This document shows, in pieces, positions 24,381-34,173 of a stretch of DNA of 64,000 bases. Numbering within the stretch: position 1 is the stretch's first letter; every line of letters starts with the position of its first letter. Source of the DNA: an uncultured Paraprevotella sp. (GTDB lineage Bacteria; Bacteroidota; Bacteroidia; Bacteroidales; Bacteroidaceae); NCBI GenBank assembly GCA_910586505.1, contig CAJUGV010000004.1, forward strand, positions 154,137 to 218,136. Direction: 5' to 3'. Both the position numbers and the translations under genes were made by a program. The notes beneath the pieces are model-generated. The model made no database searches. It was not told the origin of the DNA and worked only from the letters and a program-made list of their open reading frames with translations.

Positions 24381-26066
24381 ATGAGAAAACAGTTGTTTCC
24401 GGTGGTTTTTATGTTGTCGCTTTCTTTCCCTTCGGTGGCACAGGTGGAACGCTACCATTCGCCGGTGGACATTCCGTTTCTCATGTCAGGTAGCTTTGCA
24501 GAACCGCGGCCCAATCATTTTCACTGTGGCATAGATGTCAAGACACAAGGAGTGACGGGGAAACGTGTGCTGGCGGTAAAGGACGGCTATGTGTCGCGTC
24601 TCACGGTGGGGTACGACGGATTCGGAAATGCCCTCTATGTGACGCATCCCGGAGGTGTGGAGACTGTGTATTGTCATCTGGATGCTTTCGTTCCGGCTTT
24701 GCATGAAAAAGTTCGCAAACAACAGTATGCGGAGGAGTCGGAGAGGGTAGACGTGAAGTTGCCTCCGTCTTTTTATCCGGTAAAGGCCGGTGAGCTGATA
24801 GCTTACAGCGGAAATACCGGAGCTTCGTATGCGCCTCATCTTCATCTGGAGTTGCATCGCACGTCGGATGGTGCATTGCTTGATCCTTTGCCGCATTTTC
24901 TGCATCTGCTGAAGGATGACATGAAGCCGGAGGTGCATGGTGTGAAGTTGTATGCGTGTCCCGGCAAGGGCTGGGTGGAACCGGTCGGAGGTGCCTACCT
25001 GTTCACAGTCACAGCCGACGCCTCTTTCCGTGTGGTGAAAGCATGGGGGCGGATAGGAGCTGCCGTGAGTGCGGATGATCTGATGAACGGAACCTCCAAC
25101 AAGTTCGGTATTCGTCGTATCACGTTGAAGGTCGACGGCCGTCAGGTTTTCAGGAGTCAGGCTGACGAGTATCTGCCGAAGGAGAACAGGCTGGTGAATT
25201 CGTGGGGTGATTATCCTCACTACAGAAGAACGGGCCAGTGGTATCTCAAGTCTTTTGTGGATCCGGGCAATACTCTGAGTTTCTTGTCGTGCGATGGAAA
25301 CCGGGGATGGGTGGACGTGAAGGAAGAGCGGGACTATGTGTTTGAATATGCTTTGGAGGACCTGTCGGGCAACGTTCGCTTTTGTCGTTTCACGGTAAGA
25401 GGCGAGCGGAATGAGGCTGCTCTGAAAGAGGCGGAAGCGGAAGAGTACGGACGCAGGGTTTCCGGCGAATGGGTGGAGTATGACCGTCCGCAAGTGATAC
25501 AGCGTCCGGGTATGGAGTTGCGTATCCCCTTGGGCGCTCTGACCAGGGATGAGGTGCTACGTCCCAGGGTGGAGACCGTGCAGGGAGGCATTTCCAATCG
25601 ATATGTACTTCATGATGAATATGTTCCGTTGGTTAAATATGCCACGCTGATGCTTGCGCCCCGCGAATCGGTGGTGCATCCGGATAAATGTTATATAGAA
25701 TCGTCCCGGGGATATGTGGGAGGTAATTATGTAGACGGATGGTATACCGTGCGTATTCGTGAGCTGGCCGAGTCCTATGCGTTGGCAATGGATACCATAG
25801 CCCCTCAATGCCGTTGGCTGACGGCACAGAACGGAAAGAAAGTGTCTGTGTTGCGTTGTGCCGTGACGGACAAGGGATCCGGAGTGAAAACTTTTAAGGC
25901 GTATGCAGACGGTACTTTCGTGCTGTTCACATCCCATAAAGGAGTATGGACATGCCGGTTGGCGGAGACGCCTTTGAAGCCTGTCGGAAAGCGCAGGCGA
26001 TTGCTGGTAAAGATTGCCGACCAGTGTGGAAATGAAACTGTATGCGAGAGAGAGTTCATTTATTAA
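24381..26066 (+). CDS. Exported M23-family (LytM) metallopeptidase
   Basis: 561 aa with a signal peptide (MRKQLFPVVFMLSLSFPSVA). The M23 domain occupies about residues 30-175. Its zinc ligands are visible in NHFHCGIDVK (His, Asp) and HLHLEL (His-x-His), so it is predicted active rather than a degenerate LytM activator. The remaining 390 residues are beta-rich and Bacteroidales-specific, with no domain I recognise. It should cut peptide cross-links in peptidoglycan. The C69 dipeptidase gene follows after 25 nt, suggesting shared transcription. Confidence 0.9.
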   Translation: MRKQLFPVVFMLSLSFPSVAQVERYHSPVDIPFLMSGSFAEPRPNHFHCGIDVKTQGVTGKRVLAVKDGYVSRLTVGYDGFGNALYVTHPGGVETVYCHLDAFVPALHEKVRKQQYAEESERVDVKLPPSFYPVKAGELIAYSGNTGASYAPHLHLELHRTSDGALLDPLPHFLHLLKDDMKPEVHGVKLYACPGKGWVEPVGGAYLFTVTADASFRVVKAWGRIGAAVSADDLMNGTSNKFGIRRITLKVDGRQVFRSQADEYLPKENRLVNSWGDYPHYRRTGQWYLKSFVDPGNTLSFLSCDGNRGWVDVKEERDYVFEYALEDLSGNVRFCRFTVRGERNEAALKEAEAEEYGRRVSGEWVEYDRPQVIQRPGMELRIPLGALTRDEVLRPRVETVQGGISNRYVLHDEYVPLVKYATLMLAPRESVVHPDKCYIESSRGYVGGNYVDGWYTVRIRELAESYALAMDTIAPQCRWLTAQNGKKVSVLRCAVTDKGSGVKTFKAYADGTFVLFTSHKGVWTCRLAETPLKPVGKRRRLLVKIADQCGNETVCEREFIY

Positions 26067-26091
26067 AGAACAGAATATAATAAATAAAAAT

Positions 26092-27741
26092 ATGAGAATC
26101 AAATGGATGGTAACGACCCTTCTGGTTGTATGCTCGAACTACGGTGAGGCATGTACGAACCTGATAGTGGGGAAAAAAGCGTCGGTCGATGGTTCGGTCA
26201 TCGTATCGTATAGTGCGGATGATTTCGGAAGCTTCGGTTTTCTGCGTCACTGGCCGGCTGGGAAGCATGCGGCAGGAAGTATGCGCTCCGTTTACAATTG
26301 GGAGAATAATAATTACATCGGTGAAATAGAGGAAGCTCCTGTTACTTACAACGTGATAGGGAATATGAATGAGTTCCAGCTGACTATTACGGAAACGACG
26401 TTTGGCGGGCGCCCGGAACTGGCCGATTCTACCGGTTTGCTGGACTACGGTAGTTTGATCTATATTGCCTTGCAGCGGGCCCGAACGGCGAAGGAAGCCA
26501 TCAAGGTTATGACGGATTTGATTAATAAATACGGATATAATAGTGAAGGTGAGAGTTTTACGATTGCAGATAAGAATGAAGCATGGGTAATGGAAATGAT
26601 AGGTAAGGGGCCAGGCCGTAAGGGCGCGGTCTGGGTGGCCTTGCGTGTGCCGGACGATTGTATTTGTGCCCATGCCAACCATAGCCGTATCCGTCGCTTC
26701 CCGTTGCGCGACAAGGAAAACTGTATGTATTCCAAGGATGTGATAAGCTTTGCCCGTGAGAAAGGATATTTTACAGGAAAGAAAGATAGTGAGTTTTCTT
26801 TTTCCGAAGCTTATGCTCCGGCCGATTTCGGAGCTTTGCGCTTTTGCGAAGCCCGTGTATGGAGTTTCTTCAATCGTTATGCCGACGGGATGGATAAATA
26901 TTTACCCTATGCTATGGGAGAAGATCTGAAGGCCGAGCCTATGCCTGTTTTTGTCAAGCCGAAAACTTTGCTTTCCGTACAGGATGTAAAGGATATGATG
27001 CGCGACCATTACGAGGGAACACCGATGGCGCTGGATGACGATCCCGGTATGGGACCGTTCGAAGCACCTTATCGCCCTACGCCTTTGACATGGAAGGTGG
27101 ATGGAAACACTTATTTTAACGAACGTCCCATTTCCACGCAACAGTCGGCTTTTGTGATGGTGGCCCAGATGCGCTCCTATCTTCCTGACTATGCGGGAGG
27201 AGTTTTGTGGTTCGGATGTGACGATGCCAATATGATGGCCTTTGTGCCGGTTTATTGCTGTACGGACATAGTACCGGAATGTTTCAGTAATAAAGTGGCG
27301 GATGACCTGCACTTCTCGTTCAAGAGCGCTTTTTGGGTGTGTAACTGGGTGAGCAGCATCGTCTATCCGCGATATAGTATGCTGTTTGGCGAATTAAAAG
27401 CCGTGCGCGATCGGTTGGAAGCCGATTATAATTCATTGCAGGAGAAGACGGAAAGAGAGGCGGTAGAGCTGGCCGGAAAGAATGGCGAAGGCGCAATAGC
27501 CGCCCGTAAGTATCTGACGGCTTATACTAACCGGGTTTCTGCAGGTATGTTATATGAATGGATGGAGCTGGGCAAACGTCTGATGGTGAAGTATCTTGAC
27601 GGAGGAGTACGTCCTGAGAAAGACGGACAGTATGAACGTACGCCCGGTGGCGAAGGCGTGCCAGTGCAGCGTCCCGGTTATCCGGACCGTTATAGGCGTG
27701 AAATAGTGAAAGAGACAGGCGATCGTTTCAAGATGAAATAA
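26092..27741 (+). CDS. C69-family dipeptidase, exported
   Basis: 549 aa from ATG 26092; the ORF begins earlier but that part overlaps the M23 gene. After the signal MRIKWMVTTLLVVCSNYGEA the mature chain should start at Cys21 (CTNLIVGKKASVDGSVIVS), the N-terminal nucleophile of C69/PepD-A enzymes. The segments SYSADDFGSFGFL and GYNSEGESFTIADKNEAWVMEM are typical. It would hydrolyse dipeptides in the periplasm, perhaps including products of the neighbouring M23 enzyme; this is inference from position. Confidence 0.92.
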   Translation: MRIKWMVTTLLVVCSNYGEACTNLIVGKKASVDGSVIVSYSADDFGSFGFLRHWPAGKHAAGSMRSVYNWENNNYIGEIEEAPVTYNVIGNMNEFQLTITETTFGGRPELADSTGLLDYGSLIYIALQRARTAKEAIKVMTDLINKYGYNSEGESFTIADKNEAWVMEMIGKGPGRKGAVWVALRVPDDCICAHANHSRIRRFPLRDKENCMYSKDVISFAREKGYFTGKKDSEFSFSEAYAPADFGALRFCEARVWSFFNRYADGMDKYLPYAMGEDLKAEPMPVFVKPKTLLSVQDVKDMMRDHYEGTPMALDDDPGMGPFEAPYRPTPLTWKVDGNTYFNERPISTQQSAFVMVAQMRSYLPDYAGGVLWFGCDDANMMAFVPVYCCTDIVPECFSNKVADDLHFSFKSAFWVCNWVSSIVYPRYSMLFGELKAVRDRLEADYNSLQEKTEREAVELAGKNGEGAIAARKYLTAYTNRVSAGMLYEWMELGKRLMVKYLDGGVRPEKDGQYERTPGGEGVPVQRPGYPDRYRREIVKETGDRFKMK

Positions 27742-27798
27742 ATTGCAGGATTTAGCATATTTTCGTCTTTCATTGTAGGCTGTATATTGTGAATTGCG

Positions 27799-27806
27799 TA
27801 TATTTG
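27799..27806 (+). promoter_or_regulatory. -7 box TATATTTG for phosphohexomutase
   Basis: Exact TAnnTTTG match, 52 nt upstream of the ATG, with an ATTG about 22 nt further upstream as a possible -33 element. Confidence 0.6.
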
Positions 27807-27858
27807 CCCGTGATAAAGAAAATAAGATTATCAATAAGTAACAATAATATAATGTAAA

Positions 27859-29616
27859 ATGGATAACGAACTGATTAAATCATGCGAGGCAAAGGCCCAG
27901 GAGTGGCTTTCCTCTTCGGTATATGATGCCGATACACAGGCAGAAGTGCGTAGTATGCTTGATAATTCCGATAAAACGGATTTGGTTGAGTCTTTCTATC
28001 AGAATCTGGAATTCGGTACAGGCGGCTTGCGCGGTATTATGGGTGTGGGGACAAACCGGATGAACATCTATACGGTGGGTGCAGCCACTCAGGGTTTGTC
28101 CAATTATCTAAACAAGAATTTCAAGGACTTGGAGCAGATTGCCGTAGTAGTGGGGCATGACTGCCGTAACAATAGCCGTTTGTTTGCTGAGGTGTCTGCC
28201 AATATTTTTGCGGCCAACGGTATCAAGGTTTACTTATTCGAGGATATGCGTCCTACACCGGAAATGTCTTTTGCCATACGGCACCTGGGATGTCAGAGCG
28301 GTATTATTCTTACTGCTTCCCACAACCCGAAAGAATATAACGGATATAAAGCTTATTGGGATGACGGCGCACAGGTGCTGGCTCCCCATGACAAGGGGAT
28401 CATCGATGAGGTGAATAAAGTGAGTGCGGCCGATATCAAGGGCCTGAATGCCGTGCTTGATGCAGCCAATCCTTTGATTGAAATAATCGGGGAGGAGATA
28501 GACAAGGTTTATCTGGATAATATAAAGACTATCTCTATCGATCCTGAAGTAATCGCTCGTCAGAAAGATATGAAGATCGTCTATACACCGATTCACGGAA
28601 CGGGAATGGTGCTGATTCCTCGTTCGCTGCGTCTTTGGGGATTCGAGAACATTAATACGGTGCCCGAACAGATGGTCAAAGACGGAAACTTCCCTACTGT
28701 GCAGTCGCCGAATCCGGAGAATGCCGAAGCATTGTCAATGGCCATCGAGTTGGCCAAGAAGATAGATGCGGATATAGTAATGGCTTCCGATCCGGATGCC
28801 GACCGTGTGGGGATGGCCTGCAAGAACAGCGATGGCGAATGGGTGCTGGTGAATGGTAACCAGACTTGTATGATATTCCTCTATTACATCATCAAAAACC
28901 GTATTGCTACGGGCAAGATGAAAGGGAATGAGTTTATCGTGAAGACGATTGTGACGACGGAGCTGATTAAAACTATCGCCGAAAAGAACAATGTGGAGAT
29001 GTTTGACTGCTATACCGGTTTCAAATGGATTGCCAGCGTCATACGTGAGAACGAAGGAAAGAAGCAATATATCGGTGGCGGCGAGGAGTCATACGGTTTT
29101 CTGGCCGAAGATTTTGTGCGTGACAAGGATGCCGTGTCTGCGTGTTCCCTGTTGGCGGAGATCTGTGCATGGGCTAAGGATCAGGGCAAAACTTTGTTTG
29201 ACGTGCTGATGGATATTTATATTGAGTACGGCTTCTCTCTGAACCATACTATTAATGTAGTGAAACCTGGTAAGACGGGAGCCGACGAGATTAAGCAGAT
29301 GATGGTGGACTTCCGTGCAAATCCTCCGAAAGAACTGGCCGGTTCGGATGTGGTGCTGGTGAAAGATTTCCAGACCTTGAAAGCTACCGATAAAGAAGGT
29401 AACGTGACCGATATTGAGCAGCCGGCTACTTCCAATGTACTTCAATGGTATACTGCCGATGGTACGAAAGTGAGCGTACGTCCTTCGGGAACGGAGCCTA
29501 AAATCAAGTTCTATGTAGAGGTGTCGGGAACGATGAAATGTGCAAAATGCTATGCGGAAGCAGAGAAAAAAGCGATGCAGACTGTAGAGGGAGTAATGGA
29601 ATCGCTGGGTCTGTAA
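27859..29616 (+). CDS. Phosphoglucomutase/phosphomannomutase (alpha-D-phosphohexomutase)
   Basis: 585 aa, the long PGM2-like form. The phosphoserine loop is TASHNPKEYNGYK, the Mg loop DPDADRVG, the sugar-binding loop GGGEESYGF and the phosphate-binding loop RPSGTEPKIKFY. It interconverts hexose 1- and 6-phosphates and feeds nucleotide-sugar synthesis, such as the GDP-mannose pyrophosphorylase at 59 kb. The preferred sugar cannot be told from sequence by eye. Flanked by its own box and a strong terminator. Confidence 0.94.
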   Translation: MDNELIKSCEAKAQEWLSSSVYDADTQAEVRSMLDNSDKTDLVESFYQNLEFGTGGLRGIMGVGTNRMNIYTVGAATQGLSNYLNKNFKDLEQIAVVVGHDCRNNSRLFAEVSANIFAANGIKVYLFEDMRPTPEMSFAIRHLGCQSGIILTASHNPKEYNGYKAYWDDGAQVLAPHDKGIIDEVNKVSAADIKGLNAVLDAANPLIEIIGEEIDKVYLDNIKTISIDPEVIARQKDMKIVYTPIHGTGMVLIPRSLRLWGFENINTVPEQMVKDGNFPTVQSPNPENAEALSMAIELAKKIDADIVMASDPDADRVGMACKNSDGEWVLVNGNQTCMIFLYYIIKNRIATGKMKGNEFIVKTIVTTELIKTIAEKNNVEMFDCYTGFKWIASVIRENEGKKQYIGGGEESYGFLAEDFVRDKDAVSACSLLAEICAWAKDQGKTLFDVLMDIYIEYGFSLNHTINVVKPGKTGADEIKQMMVDFRANPPKELAGSDVVLVKDFQTLKATDKEGNVTDIEQPATSNVLQWYTADGTKVSVRPSGTEPKIKFYVEVSGTMKCAKCYAEAEKKAMQTVEGVMESLGL

Positions 29617-29646
29617 TGCGAATCTGTTATTAAGATACGAGTGTGG

Positions 29647-29681
29647 GGAAGCCTCGTCTTTAGGACGAGGCTTCCTTTTTA
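29647..29681 (+). terminator. Terminator of phosphohexomutase gene
   Basis: Perfect stem GGAAGCCTCGTC / GACGAGGCTTCC with a 5-nt loop and a T run; it ends about 15 nt before the next ATG. Confidence 0.85.
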
Positions 29682-29695
29682 ATTTTAAGAGACTT

Positions 29696-30508
29696 ATGGC
29701 ACAAGAAGGATATGATCAGCCGGGTTACTGGTTTATTTTCTGCAAAGGGGAACTGTTGCTGGAACGCACCTCGGGCGGAAGTCTTACCGTGCCTTGGGGA
29801 ATAAAACCTCCTGTGGAGTTGGCGGAATGGAACATCGTACATAGACTGACTCCGTTGGATGGTAAAGAATGCCGGACTGTCGCTGTCAGCAGACCGGTTA
29901 TTGATGACGACCGTTATGCCATGATCGGACTTCGTGCTTCTTTTGACGTATTGCCACGCGGATTGTATCTGAAAGCCGGAAAAGGTGCGGAGATTCTTTA
30001 TTGGGATAGTACGACCCGGTATTGCGGCGTGTGCGGGGCGCCTATGAAGTTGCATACTGATATCAGCAAACGGTGTACGAATTGCGGAAAGGAAGTGTGG
30101 CCGCAACTGGCTACTGCTGTAATTGTATTGGTGCGTCGTGAGGATAGTATTTTGTTGGTCCACTCCCATAATATCCGGGGAAATTATTATGGTCTGGTGG
30201 CCGGATTTGTGGAGACGGGTGAGACGCTTGAGGAATGCGTGCAGCGTGAACTGATGGAAGAAACGGGAATCAGAGTAAAGAATATCCGATATTTCGGAAG
30301 CCAGCCATGGCCTTATCCCTGTGGATTGATGGTGGGTTTCAGTGCGGATTATGTAGAGGGAAACTTACGGCTCCAGCGTAGCGAGATAGCTTACGGAGGG
30401 TGGTTCGGTCGTGATAATTTGCCTGATATTCCGGGAAAGATGTCTATGGCACGCATGCTGATAGACGCATGGCTGGAGGACGGGTTGCCGGATCGGGTAT
30501 GCGGGTAG
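29696..30508 (+). CDS. nudC: NAD(+) diphosphatase-like Nudix hydrolase
   Basis: 270 aa. A zinc ribbon (YCGVCG...RCTNCGKEVWP) is followed by the Nudix box GFVETGETLEECVQRELMEE and the NudC-type motif SQPWPYPCGLMVGF. Canonical NudC has SQPWPFPxS at this point; here the Ser is replaced by Gly after a Cys. NudC enzymes cleave NAD(H) and remove NAD caps from RNA. The helicase gene follows 28 nt later, which may matter given the RNA link. Confidence 0.92.
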   Translation: MAQEGYDQPGYWFIFCKGELLLERTSGGSLTVPWGIKPPVELAEWNIVHRLTPLDGKECRTVAVSRPVIDDDRYAMIGLRASFDVLPRGLYLKAGKGAEILYWDSTTRYCGVCGAPMKLHTDISKRCTNCGKEVWPQLATAVIVLVRREDSILLVHSHNIRGNYYGLVAGFVETGETLEECVQRELMEETGIRVKNIRYFGSQPWPYPCGLMVGFSADYVEGNLRLQRSEIAYGGWFGRDNLPDIPGKMSMARMLIDAWLEDGLPDRVCG

Positions 30509-30536
30509 TTTTCATATAAGAATTAAAAATATAAAG

Positions 30537-31862
30537 ATGAGTAATATAAGTATAAAGGAAATCCTGTGGAAGTTGAATATAGATAGCCTGACTGCCATGC
30601 AGCAGACTGTTGTCGAGGAGTATAGAAAAGGAAAGGATATGGTATTGCTGTCTCCTACGGGAACGGGAAAGACGTTGGCTTATTTGCTGCCGTTGATACA
30701 GTCGCTGACAGATAGCGGTGTTCCTCAGGCAGTGGTGCTGGTGCCTTCTCGTGAGTTGGCGTTACAGATAGAGCAGGTGTTCAAGGCCATGGGTACAGGC
30801 ATACCGGTGATGAGCTGCTATGGTGGACGGCCTGCCATGGATGAACACCGCACGATGAAAAATCTGAATCCAAGGGTGATAATCGCCACCCCAGGACGTA
30901 TGAACGACCATTTGGAAAAAGGCAATATTGATGCTTCGCATATTCATACTTTCATTATAGATGAATTTGACAAGTGTCTGGAGATGGGTTTTCAGGAGGA
31001 GATGGCACAAGTAATGGAGCAGCTTCCAGCTTTGAAAAGGAGATTCCTGCTTTCTGCGACAGACGCTCCGGCGATACCGCGCTTTGTTTCTATAAATAAT
31101 GATTTTTTGAAATTGGATTTTCTGGACAAAGAAGAACAAATTTCAGACAGAATAAAGGTATATACCGTACACTCTCCAGAGAAAGACAAACTGGGAAGTC
31201 TGTTCCGCTTGTTGTGTTGTATGGGAAACCAAAGCTCTTTGGTATTCGTAAACTATCGTGAAAGCGTGGAGCGTGTCTACCGGTATTTGATTAATGAAGG
31301 TGTGGCGTGCGAAATGTTTCATGGGGGAATGGAGCAGAAGGACCGTGAACGTGCGCTTTATAAATTCAGCAATGGGTCGTGCAACGTGTTTGTATCGACA
31401 GATTTGGCTGCACGCGGATTGGACATACCGGATATAGATAGTATTATTCATTATCATTTGCCGCTCAACGAGGAAGCTTATATTCATCGTAATGGACGCA
31501 CGGCGCGTTGGGATGCGTCGGGAAGCGTATATATGATATTAGGACCGGAAGAATATATGCCTGAATTTATCAGACAAGAACCGGAAGAGTTTGTATGGGA
31601 GGGAAGTGTGCCCGCTCCGGCTCAACCGAAATGGGTTACCTTATATATAGGTAAAGGAAAGAAAGACAAAATCAATAAGGTGGATATAGTCGGTTTTTTG
31701 TCCAAAGTAGGAGGATTGTCAAAAGATGAAATAGGGCGGATAGATGTAAAGGAGCATTATGCTTTTGTTGCCATTTGGCGTCGGAAACTAAAAGCCACAC
31801 TGGCAGCCGTATCGGGGCAAAAGATAAAGGGAATAAAGACAATTATAGAAAAAACAAAGTGA
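30537..31862 (+). CDS. DEAD-box RNA helicase with DbpA-type RNA-binding tail
   Basis: 441 aa. Motifs in order: Q motif TAMQQTVVEEY, I SPTGTGKT, Ia PSRELALQ, Ib ATPGRM, II DEFD, III SAT, V DLAARGLD, VI HRNGRTAR. Motif II is DEFD rather than DEAD. Residues about 368-441 (KWVTLYIGKGKKDKINKVD onward) match the DbpA/CsdA C-terminal RNA-binding domain, which in E. coli DbpA targets 23S rRNA helix 92. A role in ribosome assembly is therefore likely. Probably co-transcribed with nudC. Confidence 0.93.
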   Translation: MSNISIKEILWKLNIDSLTAMQQTVVEEYRKGKDMVLLSPTGTGKTLAYLLPLIQSLTDSGVPQAVVLVPSRELALQIEQVFKAMGTGIPVMSCYGGRPAMDEHRTMKNLNPRVIIATPGRMNDHLEKGNIDASHIHTFIIDEFDKCLEMGFQEEMAQVMEQLPALKRRFLLSATDAPAIPRFVSINNDFLKLDFLDKEEQISDRIKVYTVHSPEKDKLGSLFRLLCCMGNQSSLVFVNYRESVERVYRYLINEGVACEMFHGGMEQKDRERALYKFSNGSCNVFVSTDLAARGLDIPDIDSIIHYHLPLNEEAYIHRNGRTARWDASGSVYMILGPEEYMPEFIRQEPEEFVWEGSVPAPAQPKWVTLYIGKGKKDKINKVDIVGFLSKVGGLSKDEIGRIDVKEHYAFVAIWRRKLKATLAAVSGQKIKGIKTIIEKTK

Positions 31863-32033
31863 TGTATTTTGAATGTCTTTCTTCATAGAAGACTGTTCTG
31901 CTGAGGAAGGAATGGCCTTGTTCGTTTACGAGATGTAAAGGCGCGGTTGCTTTTTTTATAAAATCTGAAAGTAAAAAAAGTCTCAGGCTGGAAAAATGTG
32001 GCAGCAAACATTGCTTTTATGAATTTTATTTTC

Positions 32034-32041
32034 TACTTTCG
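32034..32041 (+). promoter_or_regulatory. Imperfect -7 box TACTTTCG for the serine operon
   Basis: One mismatch to TAnnTTTG; TTG at 32011-32013 gives a -33 to -7 gap of about 20. It lies 53 nt upstream of the serC ATG. Confidence 0.4.
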
Positions 32042-32094
32042 CATTTATTATGCTTGAAGTAACTGATAATTAAATCTTAAGTTTTACAAATTTG

Positions 32095-33162
32095 ATGAAG
32101 AAGTATAATTTTAACGCAGGACCGTCTATGTTGCCACGTGAAGTCATAGAAGCAACTGCAAATGCATGCCTTGATTTTGAAGGTAGCGGGCTTTCTCTGA
32201 TTGAAACAAGCCATAGAGCAAAGAATTTCCAGCCGGTTGTGGACAAGGCTGTAGACTTAGTAAAAGAATTGCTTGGCTTGCCGGCCGGTTATTCGGTTGT
32301 TTTTCTTGGAGGCGGGGCCAGTACGGAATTCTGTCGTATTCCATATAACTTCTTGGAAAAGAAAGCTGCTTATCTGAATACCGGTACATGGGCAAAGAAA
32401 GCCATGAAGGAGGCTAAGTTGTTTGGAGAAGTGGTAGAGGTTGCTTCATCTGCCGAGACAAATTTTTCTTATATCCCGAAGAATTTTGAGATTCCGGCTG
32501 ATGCCGATTATCTGCATATTACAACGAATAATACAATTTTCGGTACGGAGATGCGCTATGATCTGGACTGTCCGATTCCTTTGATTGCCGATATGTCTTC
32601 GGATATATTTTCTCGTCCGATTGATGTAAGCAAATATATTTGTATTTATGCGGGAGCCCAAAAGAATGTATCAATGGCCGGCGTAAACATTGTGATTGTG
32701 AAAGACGAGGCTTTGAATAAGGTAAGTCGTCAGATTCCTACGATGTTGGATTATATGACGCACGTGAAAAATGGTTCTATGTATAATACTCCTCCCGTAT
32801 TGCCCATCTATTGTGCAATGAAGAACCTGGAATGGGTGAAGAACAATGGAGGAGTAGAGGCAATGGCAAAGCGTGCGGAAGAACGCGCCACCATGTTATA
32901 TGATGAAATCGAACGCAATAAGTTGTTCCGTGGAACAGTGGAAGTAGAAGACCGTTCTTGGATGAATATTTGTTTTGTGATGAATGATGAATACAAGGAT
33001 CTGGAAGCTGACTTCATGCAATTTGCAACGGAACGTGGTATGGTAGGTATCAAGGGACACCGCAGTGTGGGCGGTTTCCGTGCTTCATGTTACAATGCAC
33101 AAACGGTTGAGGGCGTGCAGGCTTTGATTCAAAGTATGAAAGACTTTGAAGCACAGCATTAA
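32095..33162 (+). CDS. serC: Phosphoserine aminotransferase
   Basis: 355 aa from ATG 32095 ([17 protein letters not shown]); the reading from 32092 would need a TTG. Class V PLP enzyme with the N-terminal NFNAGPS motif, GGGAS in the phosphate-binding turn, the aspartate loop [13 protein letters not shown], and the PLP lysine in YAGAQKNVS. It transfers the amino group of glutamate to 3-phosphohydroxypyruvate. It heads a gene set with serA and a DUF1015 gene. Confidence 0.96.
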   Translation: MKKYNFNAGPSMLPREVIEATANACLDFEGSGLSLIETSHRAKNFQPVVDKAVDLVKELLGLPAGYSVVFLGGGASTEFCRIPYNFLEKKAAYLNTGTWAKKAMKEAKLFGEVVEVASSAETNFSYIPKNFEIPADADYLHITTNNTIFGTEMRYDLDCPIPLIADMSSDIFSRPIDVSKYICIYAGAQKNVSMAGVNIVIVKDEALNKVSRQIPTMLDYMTHVKNGSMYNTPPVLPIYCAMKNLEWVKNNGGVEAMAKRAEERATMLYDEIERNKLFRGTVEVEDRSWMNICFVMNDEYKDLEADFMQFATERGMVGIKGHRSVGGFRASCYNAQTVEGVQALIQSMKDFEAQH

Positions 33163-33178
33163 ATGGAGAAATATAAGC

Positions 33179-33213
33179 AGGCGTACCTTTGAAGAGGGTA
33201 CGTCTGTTTGTCT
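33179..33213 (+). other. Hairpin between serC and serA
   Basis: Stem CAGGCGTACC / GGTACGTCTG followed by TTTGTC. The loop overlaps a TACCTTTG box (33184-33191). It could be a weak terminator, a processing site or part of a serA-proximal promoter. Confidence 0.5.
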
Positions 33214-33239
33214 ATTAAATACATTAAAAGAAAAAAGCT

Positions 33240-34160
33240 ATGACCAAGATATTGATTGCAACGGAAAAGCCGTTTGCGAAGGTTGCTGTGGACGGCATAA
33301 GAGAAGTTTCCGAAGCAGCCGGGCTGGAAGTCGTTTTATTGGAAAAATATACGGAAAAGTCTCAGTTGTTGGCTGCCGTTGCGGATGTTGATGCAATTAT
33401 TATCCGCAGTGACAAGATAGACAATGAAGTTTTTGACGCTGCCAAGAATCTGAAAATTGTAGTACGTGCGGGAGCTGGTTATGACAATGTAGATCTGGCT
33501 GCTGCTACAGCCCATAACGTAGTGGTGATGAATACTCCGGGACAGAATTCCAATGCTGTGGCGGAATTGGTGTTCGGTATGTTGGTATTTGCGGTGCGTA
33601 ATTTCTATAATGGGAAGGCGGGAACCGAACTTAAAGGAAAGAAGTTGGGTATCTTGGCTTATGGAAATGTCGGCCGTTGCGTGGCACGTATAGCCAAAGG
33701 TTTCGACATGGATATTTATGCTTATGACGCTTTCTGTCCGGCAGCAGCTATTGAAGCGGACGGCGTGAAAGCTGTTTCGTCGCAGGATGAGTTGTTCGAA
33801 ACGTGCGAGGTGATATCTTTGCATATTCCGGCTACGGCTGAAACTCGGCAGAGTATTAACTATGATCTTGTCAATAAATTACCGCATGGGGCTGTCTTGG
33901 TTAATACTGCCCGTAAAGAAGTTATTAATGAACCCGAATTGCTGAAACTGATGCAGGAGCGTGCGGATTTGAGATATGTGACAGACATAATGCCGGATAT
34001 GGATGCGGATTTCCGTACATTGGAAGGACGCTATTTCTCCACTCCGAAGAAAATGGGTGCACAAACCGCTGAAGCCAATATCAATGCTGGTGTGGCGGCA
34101 GCCCGTCAGATTGTGGCTTTCTTTAAAGAAGGGTGTACTAGATATCAAGTGAATAAATAA
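33240..34160 (+). CDS. serA: D-3-phosphoglycerate dehydrogenase, short type without ACT domain
   Basis: 306 aa. It has the NAD-binding motif GILAYGNVGRCVARIA and the substrate-side Arg in VNTARKEVINE. The C-terminus stops after the catalytic domain, with no ACT or ASB regulatory domain. Where most family members have the catalytic His in TPHxG, this one reads STPKKMGAQT (Lys at about residues 270-271). This is the type III(K) arrangement described for Entamoeba histolytica and Bacteroidetes enzymes. It catalyses the first step of serine synthesis, immediately upstream of the SerC step. Confidence 0.93.
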   Translation: MTKILIATEKPFAKVAVDGIREVSEAAGLEVVLLEKYTEKSQLLAAVADVDAIIIRSDKIDNEVFDAAKNLKIVVRAGAGYDNVDLAAATAHNVVVMNTPGQNSNAVAELVFGMLVFAVRNFYNGKAGTELKGKKLGILAYGNVGRCVARIAKGFDMDIYAYDAFCPAAAIEADGVKAVSSQDELFETCEVISLHIPATAETRQSINYDLVNKLPHGAVLVNTARKEVINEPELLKLMQERADLRYVTDIMPDMDADFRTLEGRYFSTPKKMGAQTAEANINAGVAAARQIVAFFKEGCTRYQVNK

Positions 34161-34173
34161 TAAATATTGTGTT

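Noticed and set aside
24486..25493. 335-codon minus-strand ORF opposite the M23 peptidase gene
   Set aside because: The plus-strand frame has a signal peptide and intact zinc motifs. The antisense frame is His/Arg/Ile-rich with no domain and no promoter; it is a codon-bias shadow.
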